Origin: Sphingosinicella microcystinivorans
GTDB taxonomy: Bacteria > Pseudomonadota > Alphaproteobacteria > Sphingomonadales > Sphingomonadaceae
DNA: 64,000 bases
Reading direction: 5' to 3'
NCBI RefSeq assembly: GCF_003634215.1
Contig: NZ_RBWX01000008.1
Location: 186,001-250,000, forward strand
Positions 52,639 to 62,566 of the stretch are shown here, one piece after another. Position numbers and translations under genes: made by a program. The stretch's first letter is position 1. Each line of letters begins with the position of its first letter. Below the pieces are notes generated by a model, which was given only the letters and a program-made list of their open reading frames with translations, had not been told where the DNA came from and did no database searches.

Positions 52639-52873
52639 TGGCGCAGTGCCTTGACGCCGCCACATTTTTCCCCCACATGCCGCCGTGACCGAACGTCGGC
52701 CGATAAGGCCCTGACGCGCCCGGCGTGATCGCTTCCTTTGGGAATTGAGCGCGCGTCTTCAGACGGTTCGGCCCACCGGCTTCCCCTCGTCACGCGGGTC
52801 GTCACGACACCGCACCCGCGTCCGCGCGCCAATTCCGGCAGCGCGGCATGGGTCTGTTTATTGAAAGATCATA
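52639..52873 (+). other. Intergenic region/long 5' leader of the RNA helicase gene
   Basis: About 235 bases between the terminator and the helicase start. TTGACG near 52653 is a possible -35 element, but no good -10 is visible. CGTCACGCGGGTCGTCACGA (52788 onward) holds a CGTCACG direct repeat. I see no gene. A long leader is common for cold-regulated helicase genes. Confidence 0.3.
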
Positions 52874-54316
<1,443 letters not shown>

Positions 54317-54325
54317 CGCGAAACC

Positions 54326-54350
54326 GGCATCCGGGCGGTGTCCGGATGCC
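54326..54350. terminator. Bidirectional hairpin between helicase and DUF4242 genes
   Basis: GGCATCCGG, a seven-base loop and CCGGATGCC form a perfect nine-pair stem between two convergent genes. There is no T tract. Confidence 0.5.
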
Positions 54351-54622
54351 TATTCCGCCGTCGTCGGATCGATCGTCGCGCGCACCTCGGCGACACTGTT
54401 TGCCGGGAAGCCCGCCGTTTCCGCGTGCTGCCGGATAATATCCGCGCTCGGCGCGCGATAGACGCAATAGATCTTGTCGTCGGTCACATAGCTGTGAACC
54501 CACTGGATCTCGGGTCCAAGCGTGCGGAGCACGTTGCACGATCCTTGCGACGCGGCCTTCAGCTCGGCCGGACCGAGCTTGCCGACGCCGGGCATATCTC
54601 TTTCGATAACGAACTGCGGCAT
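54350..54622 (-). CDS. DUF4242 domain protein
   Basis: 90 residues. PQFVIERDMPGVGKLGPAEL, then LGPEIQWVHSYVTDDKIYCV and YRAPSADIIRQHAETAGFPA match DUF4242, a small ferredoxin-like fold. A related protein (SCO4226 type) binds nickel. There is one Cys in the middle and one near the start. It sits alone between convergent and co-oriented neighbours; the function is not known. Confidence 0.85.
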   Translation of the reverse strand: MPQFVIERDMPGVGKLGPAELKAASQGSCNVLRTLGPEIQWVHSYVTDDKIYCVYRAPSADIIRQHAETAGFPANSVAEVRATIDPTTAE

Positions 54623-54688
54623 GGTCCCTCTCCCTCCCGCAATCCTAAAATTTACGCGCTTTTCAGACCCGAGTCCACGCGGGGAGAA

Positions 54689-55747
54689 CTACCGGTTCTT
54701 CTGGCGATATTCCTCGCGCACGCGGTCTGCGAGCCTTCCGCTCGCAATGTCGTCATACGTCGCGATATTGTTCGCCATGCCTTCTGATTGCTGGCGCGCG
54801 ATCGTTTCCAGGTCGCCCGCGAACTGCGGCAGGAAGAACCAGTGCTGGGCCGGGTATGCACCGTAAAGTGCGCGGAATTTCTCCACGGTTTCGCGTTCGG
54901 CAATGAACCGGTCTCGCTGTGCCGCCGCGCCGCGCTGCGTCATGTCGCCCACCTTCACCGGCTTCGGCCGCATGATGTCCCACCATGCAAACGGCAGTGC
55001 GGGGTCCAGCTTCTGCGCCTCGGCCGCCATCTCATCGCCGGCCTCCGCGCTCGGCGCCGCACGTGCCGCGATCACCAGCAGCGTGGCATCGCCGGTCTTC
55101 CGCGCAAGAGCCTGCATCTCCTCCACCAGCTGCGCACGCCCCTTCACCGCATTGCCGCTGTCGAAATAAAGCTGCGCCGCGTCCAGTTTTTTCGGAGCGT
55201 AATTCGCATAGAGCGCCTGCATCTCGGCGAAGGCCTTTGCCGAGTTGCGCTGCATCGTCTGGTAGATCCAGGCATTGTTGAAATGGTCCGCCGCCGATTC
55301 GGGATCGTCGATGATCATCTGCGGCTGCGCCATCGCATGAAGGTCGCCCACCTGATCGCGGATCACGGCGGTGTCTTCCTTGATGAGTCCAAGCTGCCGC
55401 CCGACCGCCTCGGTCGCGGACTGCCCCTGCCCCACCAGCATGAGGAGGATGAACGCCGCGGTCGCGAACAGCCCGAAGCGGAAGGCGTCGCACTGCGTGC
55501 ACTGCACCACCTCATCAACCGCTTTGTCGTCTGCCGCGTTCACCATGAAAGCGCGCTGGAAGCAAAGCAGCCCCGCAACCGCCGTCACCACCGCGAAAAT
55601 AAGGACGAGCACATCGGCGGACAGAAATTCCGCGAAGAAGTTCACGAGGTCGCCGAACAGGCCGACTGCGCCGCCGATCAGCGCAAACAGCGATGCCTTC
55701 GCCGGCCAGATGATCCGCTTGACGATACCGATGCGTGTATCCGCCAT
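54689..55747 (-). CDS. Membrane protein of unknown function
   Basis: 352 residues from the ATG at 55747 with GGGAG upstream. Three membrane segments are visible near the N-terminus (IWPAKASLFALIGGAVGLFG, DVLVLIFAVVTAVAGLLCF, FGLFATAAFILLMLVG), with VVQCTQCDAFR (two close cysteines) between the second and third. The C-terminal two thirds is soluble and helical, with PESAADHFNNAWIYQTMQRN and YFDSGNAVKGRAQLVEEM recalling TPR-like packing. I do not recognise the family. Confidence 0.7.
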   Translation of the reverse strand: MADTRIGIVKRIIWPAKASLFALIGGAVGLFGDLVNFFAEFLSADVLVLIFAVVTAVAGLLCFQRAFMVNAADDKAVDEVVQCTQCDAFRFGLFATAAFILLMLVGQGQSATEAVGRQLGLIKEDTAVIRDQVGDLHAMAQPQMIIDDPESAADHFNNAWIYQTMQRNSAKAFAEMQALYANYAPKKLDAAQLYFDSGNAVKGRAQLVEEMQALARKTGDATLLVIAARAAPSAEAGDEMAAEAQKLDPALPFAWWDIMRPKPVKVGDMTQRGAAAQRDRFIAERETVEKFRALYGAYPAQHWFFLPQFAGDLETIARQQSEGMANNIATYDDIASGRLADRVREEYRQKNR

Positions 55748-55905
55748 GCCCCCACTCCCTCGAATGCCATGTCGTTTCCCAAACATAACAAGGCCGTAAC
55801 GGTGCATCCACCCCTTGCGAAAACCGCGTGTCAGGATTTTCATGCTTTCCGCATCATGGCGCTATGCTAGTTGGCCGTTGAGAGGCAGGCGGTTACGAGA
55901 ATGCG

Positions 55906-56424
55906 ATGGTGAGGGAAAACAGCGCAAACGCCGCCTACGCGCACGAAAGCCGTGCGCGCAGTCTCGCGAAGGCGATCTCGTGGCGCTTCGTCGGCACGCT
56001 CGATACGTTGATCCTGTCCTATCTGGTGCTCACGTTCCTCGCGCCGCATTTCGGCGTGAGGGAAACCGCGACGCCGTCCGAAAACCTGCACACGGCGGGC
56101 TACATAGCGCTGGCAGAGGTCGTCACGAAAACGCTGCTGTTCTTCCTGCACGAGCGCGTCTGGTCGCGGCTGCGCTGGGCGGTGTGGACCGATCGGCGCG
56201 GGCGCCGGATCGAAGGGTTGCGGCGCAGCGGCTCGAAGGCGGCAAGCTGGCGCATCCTCGCGAGCCTCGATACCGCGCTGCTCGCGCTGCTCTTTACCGG
56301 GCACCCGCTCACCGCGCTCACCATCGGCGGCGGCGAGGTGGCGACGAAGCTGATTCTCTATGTGTTTCATGAGCGCGTGTGGGACCGCATCCCCTACGGC
56401 CGCGCCAAGGGCGGACACGTGTGA
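55906..56424 (+). CDS. DUF2061 membrane protein with two tandem domains
   Basis: 172 residues. The DUF2061 unit occurs twice: RSLAKAISWRFVGTLDTLIL ending with LLFFLHERVWSRLRW, and GSKAASWRILASLDTALLAL ending with LILYVFHERVWDRIPYG. Each unit has two membrane helices and the HERVW signature. The single-domain form is common; the tandem form probably gives a four-helix protein. The function is unknown. Its stop overlaps the next gene by four bases. Confidence 0.87.
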   Translation: MVRENSANAAYAHESRARSLAKAISWRFVGTLDTLILSYLVLTFLAPHFGVRETATPSENLHTAGYIALAEVVTKTLLFFLHERVWSRLRWAVWTDRRGRRIEGLRRSGSKAASWRILASLDTALLALLFTGHPLTALTIGGGEVATKLILYVFHERVWDRIPYGRAKGGHV

Positions 56425-57692
56425 CCGACCTCACACCGCTCGCTGATCTCGGGATCGCGCTCGCGCTCGGCCTGCTTATCGGTGTTGAACGCGGCTGGAG
56501 CGCGCGCGGCGAGCCCGCGGGCGGGCGCGTCGCCGGATTCCGCACCTTCGGCCTCCTTGGCCTGCTTGGCGGGCTCGCGGGGCTGATGACAGGCGATGCG
56601 CTGCTGCCGGCCGTGCTGCTCATCGCCGCCGCTGCACTCGCGCTCGTCGCAGGCTATGTCCGCGACATGGCGCGGGACCCCGACGCGAGCGTCAGCGCGA
56701 CGACGACCATCGCCGGGCTCATCACGCTCGGGCTCGGGCTGCTCGCGACGACGGGTCAGGTGCTCGTCGCCTCCGTCTCCGCGGGGGTCATGGTCGTGCT
56801 GCTCGCGATGCGCGAGGAACTCCACGCCTGGATTCGCGGCCTCACTGCCGCCGAGGTGAAGGCGGTGGCACGTTTAGCGCTGATCTCGATCGTCGTGTGG
56901 CCGCTGCTGCCCAATGCCGCTTATGGTCCCTATGATGCCTGGAACCCGCGCGACATCTGGTTCGTCGTCGTGCTCGTGTCGGGGCTCTCCTTTGTCGGCT
57001 ATGTCGCGGCGAAACGATTCGGAGAGGTGCGCGGCACGCTCGCGACGGCAGCGGCCGGTGCGCTCGTCTCATCGACCGCCGCAACTGCCGCGCTCGCGCG
57101 GCGCCTGGCCGAAGGCGAGGACGCGCCCGCGCCCGCCATCGCAGGTATCGCGCTCGCGGGTGCGGTGATGATGGCGCGCACGGCTGTCCTTGCCGCCGCC
57201 GTCGCGGGCTTCGTCGTGCCGACGCTTGCGTGGATCGTGGTGCCAGGCGGGCTTGCCGCGCTCGCCGCCGCGGCGTTCGTAATGCGGCACAACCAGCACG
57301 CGCCCTCGCGCGCCGCGCCGATGACCTCCGCAAACCCGTTCGACATTCTCCCCGCGCTCGGCTTTGCCGCGCTCATCGCGGGCGCCTCGCTGTTCGCACG
57401 CTGGGCGGAGGCGCAATATGGGGAAGCGGGGCTCGGCGTCATCATCGCGCTCACCGGCACCTTCGATGTCGATGCCGCCACGGTCACGCTCGGCGCACTG
57501 CCGGCGGGCAGCCTCGATCCCGTCACCGCGGGTGCGGTGCTCGGCGTGCCGATCCTGCTCAACACGGCGTTCAAGGCCGCGATCTGCATCGGCCTTGCCG
57601 GCTGGCGCAAGGGCTGGGCCGCTGCCGCGACGCTGATGTTCAGCTTCGCGGCAGGCGGTATTGGCCTCGCAGCGTTGGTTATTGCCGGATAG
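56421..57692 (+). CDS. MgtC/SapB and DUF4010 family membrane protein
   Basis: 423 residues from a GTG overlapping the preceding stop (GTGA). The MgtC-like N-terminus shows LGIALALGLLIGVERGWSAR and VAGFRTFGLLGLLGGLAGLM; the DUF4010 part follows with LISIVVWPLLPNAAYGPYDA and ALVSSTAATAALARRLAE. About 12 membrane helices are expected. Family members are linked to magnesium homeostasis or stress survival, but no transport function is shown. Confidence 0.87.
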   Translation: MTDLTPLADLGIALALGLLIGVERGWSARGEPAGGRVAGFRTFGLLGLLGGLAGLMTGDALLPAVLLIAAAALALVAGYVRDMARDPDASVSATTTIAGLITLGLGLLATTGQVLVASVSAGVMVVLLAMREELHAWIRGLTAAEVKAVARLALISIVVWPLLPNAAYGPYDAWNPRDIWFVVVLVSGLSFVGYVAAKRFGEVRGTLATAAAGALVSSTAATAALARRLAEGEDAPAPAIAGIALAGAVMMARTAVLAAAVAGFVVPTLAWIVVPGGLAALAAAAFVMRHNQHAPSRAAPMTSANPFDILPALGFAALIAGASLFARWAEAQYGEAGLGVIIALTGTFDVDAATVTLGALPAGSLDPVTAGAVLGVPILLNTAFKAAICIGLAGWRKGWAAAATLMFSFAAGGIGLAALVIAG

Positions 57693-58686
57693 CGACCCGT
57701 GGCGGCTCCGCCGTCGCCTCGGTGATGAGCTTGCGCGCCTCGCCGATCGCCGCCGCGTCCTTCAGCTTGCCGCTGTTCACATCGTCGCCGATCTCCAGCA
57801 GGCGTCCGGAAATGATAGTGCCGGTGTCGGCCTTCTCCGCGATGTGAATGCCTCCGCGCTTTGCCGCGACCTCGTCCCAGATGCCGCGCACCGCCGCCCA
57901 ATAGGCCTTCGTCTTCGTCCAGTAATCGTCGGCGGCCTTCACGTTGTAGCCGTCGAACTTCGTGTAGGTGTTCAGCACATATTCCTGCACGATCGGACGC
58001 AGCTTGCCGTTCTCTTCGGCCATCTTTGTGTTGTCCTGCCAGTGAATCCAGCCCGTCGGCGTCGGCTGGTGGCGGTTGATCGAGAAGTAACGGTCGTAAA
58101 CCGGGTTCCGCACGGCGTCGCGACGCGCAAGCGGCCGCCATGTCCAGTTCGAACGCCAGCGGCGGATGCCCGCCTGCGTTTCCCACTGTCCCCAACCGGC
58201 ATAGCGCGGGCTGTCGTCCACCTGCCACACGGTCTGCGACCAGCGCCCCGCGCGCATCCGCTCGGGCACGTCTTCCCAAACCCAATTGCCGTCGCCGGCA
58301 TACACCAGCACCTTCGCGGGCTCGTAATCCCAGTCCTGCCGCCAGTGCTTGATGACATAGGGCTTGTCGTTATCGTCCTCCACGACGAGCAGATGCTGCA
58401 GCACGATGCGGCGCCCCGTATCTTCGATCACGCGCACCACTTCGTGCCCGCCCGAGCGCTTGGGTTCGATCGGCGTGTAGTCCGCCGTCCACGGCGTCGA
58501 TTCCTGCATGTTGAAGCGCACGCGGTAATTGCCCGCCATGGCAAGGATGTCGGCGCGGTCGGCATCGAAAGAGGCCTTTTCGGCTGCGGTGGTACGCTCC
58601 GCCACGGGCCTGTCGGCAAGCGCGGGCGAAACGGCGATGGCAAGCGCGAACAGGCTCGCGCCAAGTGTCTGGTAGATCGGTTTCAT
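57679..58686 (-). CDS. DUF6607 family exported protein, partner of a haem-type TonB receptor
   Basis: 335 residues from the ATG at 58686, eight bases after AGGA; ATG 58695 is also possible. A signal peptide (ASLFALAIAVSPALA) is followed by a Trp- and Tyr-rich periplasmic protein: HWRQDWDYEPAKVLVYAGDG, VWQVDDSPRYAGWGQWETQA, and TGWIHWQDNTKMAEENG. The pattern fits the DUF6607 family encoded beside iron/haem TonB receptors. It is the second gene of the receptor operon, 17 bases after the receptor stop. A role in haem handling is inferred. Confidence 0.75.
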   Translation of the reverse strand: MKPIYQTLGASLFALAIAVSPALADRPVAERTTAAEKASFDADRADILAMAGNYRVRFNMQESTPWTADYTPIEPKRSGGHEVVRVIEDTGRRIVLQHLLVVEDDNDKPYVIKHWRQDWDYEPAKVLVYAGDGNWVWEDVPERMRAGRWSQTVWQVDDSPRYAGWGQWETQAGIRRWRSNWTWRPLARRDAVRNPVYDRYFSINRHQPTPTGWIHWQDNTKMAEENGKLRPIVQEYVLNTYTKFDGYNVKAADDYWTKTKAYWAAVRGIWDEVAAKRGGIHIAEKADTGTIISGRLLEIGDDVNSGKLKDAAAIGEARKLITEATAEPPRVAIRQ

Positions 58687-58703
58687 AGTGCTCATCCTTG
58701 GGC

Positions 58704-60884
58704 TTAGAAGCGGATCGTCGCGGAGACGCTCGCGTTGCGTCCCGGCTGCGTGTAGGCGTCCTTGATCGCGGAGCTGTCGGCGACACCGCGCACGTCGCTC
58801 CACCACGCGTATTTCCTGTCGGTGATGTTAAAGATGCCCGCGCGCAGCGTAACCGCTTCGCCGATCCGCACGAAGGCGGTCGCGTCGAAGATCAGGAAAT
58901 CGCCGGGCCGCCAGCAGGCGCTGCTGCACGCGCCGACGGCATCCTTGATCGATTTCTGCGCGCCGAACGTCGCGATCAGTTGTCCGCCGAACCGGCCTTC
59001 CGGCTCGCGGTAGCCGATCCCGGCGACGACCTTCAGCGGGTGGATCGTATCGAGCGCAGATTTCGCGCCGGTCTCATCCGTGAGCGTGCCGTCGGCGTAG
59101 CTGACGGAAAGCGTGCCGGTGAATCCGCCCTGCTTCAGCTCCAGCCGCGCCTCCGCGCCGTCCACCTTCGCGGCGTTGACGTTGACGAACTGGTAGATCG
59201 CGGGGTCGGCGGGCGTGAAGCTGCCGCTCACCATCTTCTGCAGGATGAAGTCGTCGAACTTCGCGTGAAACACGGTTGCCTCGAAGCGCACGGCGTCGCT
59301 GGTCACGCGGAAACCGCCTTCGATGCTCTCGCTCTTTTCCGGCCCCAGGTTCGGGTTGGGGATCGAGGTGTAGCCCGAGGCGAGGTTGGAGAAGAACTGG
59401 TTCACCTGGCTCGGCTCAGGCGCCTTGAAACCGCGCCCGTAATTGCCGAACAGCCGTACCGCCTCGCTCAGCTTCACCACCGCGCCGAACTTCGGCGAGA
59501 CGCGGGAATCGCTCTGCCCCGCGCCTGCGAACCCCGGCAGCAGGGGGCCTTCCTTGGGCGAGAGCTTGTAGTGATCGAAACGCAGCGCGGGGAACAGCGT
59601 CACCATGCCGCCCGCGAAGCTGATCTCGTCGCCGACATACAGACCTGCGAGCGTGTAGTCGGTCACCGGGAAGGCTCGTGTAGGGTAGGTTTCGCCGAAC
59701 GGCGGGACCGTGCCGTCGCGCACGCCCTTCTGCCGGGTCTCGCTGATGTCGCCGCCGAAGCTGACGCGGTGATCAACCGCGCCTGTCGAGAAGCCCGCGC
59801 GGAATTCCGCCGAAGCGCCGATCACGCGGTTGTCGAAGGTGTTGAGGCGGCTGCGGTCCGCTGCCGGGGTGCGATCCTCCTCGGTATATTGCCGATCCTT
59901 CGCGTCCTGCCAGTAGGCGCCGACGCGCGCGTAATCGATCGCGCCCTCGCCTTCCCACGTCCAGTCGGCAGCGGCGCGCGCACGCTTGCCCGTATCCCAC
60001 GCTTCCAGACGATCGACCGTGGCGCTGCGCCCCGAAAGCACGTTCGAATAGAGCGACGTATCGACATATTCGCCCGTCAGGCGAACCGTGTGCCCGCCAC
60101 CCGGTTCCCACACCAGCCGGCCGAGCACTGCGTCGGATTCGCCGTCCTGCGGGTTCGGCGTCGTGCGCAGAGATCCCGTGCGGTCGTCGGTGCCCTTGTT
60201 GTCGAGTTCCTTGTAGTCGCGCCGCGTGTAGGCGATCATTCCGGAGACTGTGCCGCCGCGCGCGGCGAGGATCGCCGTCCCGCTATATTCCTCGTCTGCC
60301 GAGCTGTAGGCGCCGCGCACCAGCCCACCAAAGCTCTGGCCGTCCTTCAATATGTCGGAAGGATTGCTCGTCACGAAGCTCACCGCGCCCGAAAGCCCGT
60401 CGCTGCCATACAGCGCCGAAGCGGGGCCGCGCAGAATTTCCACCGATTTCACAAGGCCGACATCCACATAGTCGCCTCGGCCAACGCCCTGTGCGCCGAA
60501 ACTGAACCCATCGGGTACGCGCACGCCGTCCACCTGGATGAGCACGCGGTTGCCGCCGATGCCGCGAATCGTGAAACCCTCGTTGCCCGCGCGGCCCGTG
60601 GTGCCGAGCGCTGCGCCGAAGCGCGCGGGCGCACGGCGCACCGAAACGCCGGGCTCGAAGCGCACGAGGTCCTTGATGTCGGTAACAAGCTCATCGGCGA
60701 TGCGCTGCTCGTCGATCACCGTCACCACCGCCGGCGCATCATCGATCGAGATCGGGCTGCGCGTCGCCGTCACCGTGATCGTGCCGTCGTCGAGCGCCGC
60801 GGCATCCGCCGCCGCCTCTGCAGCACCCACCGTCATTCCATAACAAAGAGCGACCGCCAGCGCGGCCCGCGAAATTGAAATCAC
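58704..60884 (-). CDS. TonB-dependent haem/haemoglobin-type receptor
   Basis: 726 residues from a GTG at 60884 with GGGGG upstream; an ATG at 60908 would add eight residues. A signal peptide (RAALAVALCYGMTVGAAEA) leads to the TonB box GTITVTATRSPISIDDAPAV. The plug has FTIRGIGGNRVLIQVDGVRV. The barrel carries FKAPEPSQV and IPNPNLGPEKSESIEGG, matching the FRAP/NPNL motifs of haem receptors. The C-terminus is SVSATIRF. A Fur-like palindrome lies just upstream, so iron repression is expected. Confidence 0.88.
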   Translation of the reverse strand: MISISRAALAVALCYGMTVGAAEAAADAAALDDGTITVTATRSPISIDDAPAVVTVIDEQRIADELVTDIKDLVRFEPGVSVRRAPARFGAALGTTGRAGNEGFTIRGIGGNRVLIQVDGVRVPDGFSFGAQGVGRGDYVDVGLVKSVEILRGPASALYGSDGLSGAVSFVTSNPSDILKDGQSFGGLVRGAYSSADEEYSGTAILAARGGTVSGMIAYTRRDYKELDNKGTDDRTGSLRTTPNPQDGESDAVLGRLVWEPGGGHTVRLTGEYVDTSLYSNVLSGRSATVDRLEAWDTGKRARAAADWTWEGEGAIDYARVGAYWQDAKDRQYTEEDRTPAADRSRLNTFDNRVIGASAEFRAGFSTGAVDHRVSFGGDISETRQKGVRDGTVPPFGETYPTRAFPVTDYTLAGLYVGDEISFAGGMVTLFPALRFDHYKLSPKEGPLLPGFAGAGQSDSRVSPKFGAVVKLSEAVRLFGNYGRGFKAPEPSQVNQFFSNLASGYTSIPNPNLGPEKSESIEGGFRVTSDAVRFEATVFHAKFDDFILQKMVSGSFTPADPAIYQFVNVNAAKVDGAEARLELKQGGFTGTLSVSYADGTLTDETGAKSALDTIHPLKVVAGIGYREPEGRFGGQLIATFGAQKSIKDAVGACSSACWRPGDFLIFDATAFVRIGEAVTLRAGIFNITDRKYAWWSDVRGVADSSAIKDAYTQPGRNASVSATIRF

Positions 60885-60924
60885 TGCTACCCCCAAACCA
60901 AATGTCACTGTTGCTACTGCAACT

Positions 60925-60940
60925 GATTCTCATTAGAATC
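60925..60940. promoter_or_regulatory. Fur-like palindrome GATTCT-CATT-AGAATC
   Basis: A perfect six-base inverted repeat with TGATTCTCATTAGAATCG context, about 40 bases upstream of the haem receptor start and 50 bases upstream of the divergent unknown gene. It resembles Fur boxes of the TGAGAAT type and could control both directions. Confidence 0.6.
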
Positions 60941-60989
60941 GTCTTCCGATAGATGTCAATGCGACGCATGTGCAATTTATGGAGCCCGA

Positions 60990-61427
60990 ATGACGAACCC
61001 GCTTGAGGACCTGCTGAGAAAGCCCGACCTGCGCGATCTTGCGCGCACGCCGATGCACATGGTGATGGGCACACGGCTGGTGGTCATCTGCCAGCGCGCC
61101 GGGCACGATCCACGCGAGGCGCTGGCTGAGCGTCTGGGCAGTCCGCTCGCTGCCACGCGGCTGCTGAGCGCCGTACAGATCGTCGGCGATCACTGGCCGG
61201 ATTGTTTCCTGATCAGCCCGCCCTGCTGCCGGGGATTGGGACCGGACGAGATGGCGCTTTCGGCAATGACGGCGGCGGCCGCGGCAAACGACCGACCGCG
61301 CTTCGACACCGCCTGCCGTGAAATGCTGGATGCCGAGGCGCGCGACGCGACCTACGCGGCGCTCAGCGCCTTCGCCCATGCGCTGCCGCCACACGCAGCA
61401 GCATCGAACGCGACGCAGCAGCCATAG
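60990..61427 (+). CDS. Protein of unknown function divergent from the haem receptor
   Basis: 145 residues. TNPLEDLLRKPDLRDLARTP and MHMVMGTRLVVICQRAGHDP begin an all-helical protein; LISPPCCRGLGPDEMALSAM contains a Cys pair. There is no signal peptide. It shares the promoter region and Fur-like palindrome with the haem receptor, so it may belong to the same iron response. I do not recognise a family; His/Met/Cys residues near the N-terminus (MHMVMG) could bind metal or haem. Confidence 0.72.
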   Translation: MTNPLEDLLRKPDLRDLARTPMHMVMGTRLVVICQRAGHDPREALAERLGSPLAATRLLSAVQIVGDHWPDCFLISPPCCRGLGPDEMALSAMTAAAAANDRPRFDTACREMLDAEARDATYAALSAFAHALPPHAAASNATQQP

Positions 61428-61489
61428 TTGTCAGCGCCGCCTCTTCGGCTCTAGGATCGCGCGAAGCGTCTTTGGGGGGAGGAGCCGGT

Positions 61490-61654
61490 ATGCAGGACTA
61501 TAGGCAGCCCGATGGGCGCCCGGCACCGCCGAAGCAGAACAAGACCCGCCGTCTCGTCGTCACCATCGTGATCATCGTCGTCGTCGCGGCCGTGCTCGGC
61601 TATTTTGTCGTCGACATCCTGGAAACCGCGACGAGCGCGATGAAGGGACGGTAA
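61490..61654 (+). CDS. Small single-pass membrane protein
   Basis: 54 residues from the ATG at 61490, after an AGGAGCCGGT site. A Pro/Arg-rich hydrophilic start (MQDYRQPDGRPAPPKQNKTR) is followed by one strong helix (LVVTIVIIVVVAAVLGYFVV) and a short tail. It lies 59 bases before the Flp pilin gene on the same strand. The function is unknown; a good ribosome binding site supports it as real. Confidence 0.6.
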   Translation: MQDYRQPDGRPAPPKQNKTRRLVVTIVIIVVVAAVLGYFVVDILETATSAMKGR

Positions 61655-61713
61655 CGCTTCGGCAACCTGCCCGTCCGATACCGTATGCCGCAGCACTGCA
61701 GGGAATCGGATCG

Positions 61714-61878
61714 ATGCGTATTTTCCGCCGCGTTCTTGCCAGCCGCAGAGGCGCCACCGCCATCGAATACGCGCTCATCGCCGCGCTCATTTCGCTTGCC
61801 GCGATCATTGCCTTCCAGATGCTCGGCCTCTCCTTGGTCGATGTCTTCTCCAGCATCACCAACGCCATGACGCGCTGA
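61714..61878 (+). CDS. Flp family type IVb pilin
   Basis: 54 residues from the ATG at 61714. The prepilin signature is RRGATAIEYALIAALISLAA: the glycine cleavage site, glutamate at +5 and the hydrophobic helix. SLVDVFSSITNAMTR closes the protein as in Flp/Fap pilins. A TadV-type peptidase would process it for Flp pilus assembly. No cpa/tad genes are in the window, so it is an orphan pilin here. Confidence 0.9.
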   Translation: MRIFRRVLASRRGATAIEYALIAALISLAAIIAFQMLGLSLVDVFSSITNAMTR

Positions 61879-61937
61879 TCGACAGGCACATATGTTCCTG
61901 ATATGTTCCCATTCCTCCGATTCGAAAGGGATGGATG

Positions 61938-62555
61938 ATGACTGACCTGGTGCTTTACACGAACCCGATGTCGCGCGGCCGTATCGTGCGCTGGATGCTG
62001 GAGGAGGTGGGCGCGGAATACCGCACCGAAATCCTGGAATACGGGACCACGATGAAGGCGCCGGAATATCTCGCCATCAACCCGATGGGCAAGGTCCCCG
62101 CGATCCGCCACGGAAGCACGGTCGTCACCGAATGCGCCGCGATCTGCGCTTACCTTGCCGATGCCTTCCCCCAGGCGAATCTCGCGCCCGCGCTCAAGGA
62201 TCGCGGCAGCTACTATCGCTGGCTGTTCTTCGCGGCGGGCCCGCTGGAAGCCGCGATCGCAGACCGCACGCTCGGCGTCGAGGTGCCCGCCGACAAACAG
62301 ATGATGGTAGGTTACGGCTGCTACGCCCATGTGATGGACGTTCTTGAAAAGGCGGTCGGCGACAGCCCCTATATCGCGGGCGACAGCTTCAGCGCTGCAG
62401 ACGTCTACATCGGCTCGCACATCTTCTGGGGCCTGCAGTTCGGCAGTATGGACAAGCGCCCGGCGTTCGAGGCCTATTGGAAGCGCCTGGAATCGCGCCC
62501 CGCGCACCTGCGCGCCACCGAACTCGACGATGCGGACACGCCGAAGCAGGATTAG
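61938..62555 (+). CDS. Glutathione S-transferase family protein
   Basis: 205 residues from the ATG at 61938, seven bases after AAGGG. The thioredoxin-like N-domain begins LVLYTNPMSRGRIVRWMLEE with Ser/Arg near the glutathione site, and INPMGKVPAIRHGSTVVTEC contains the cis-Pro and the TE(C/S)AAI glutathione-binding motif. The helical C-domain includes IAGDSFSAADVYIGSHIFWG. It is cytosolic; the substrate is unknown. It converges on the TetR gene. Confidence 0.9.
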   Translation: MTDLVLYTNPMSRGRIVRWMLEEVGAEYRTEILEYGTTMKAPEYLAINPMGKVPAIRHGSTVVTECAAICAYLADAFPQANLAPALKDRGSYYRWLFFAAGPLEAAIADRTLGVEVPADKQMMVGYGCYAHVMDVLEKAVGDSPYIAGDSFSAADVYIGSHIFWGLQFGSMDKRPAFEAYWKRLESRPAHLRATELDDADTPKQD

Positions 62556-62566
62556 CCTCGACTCCC

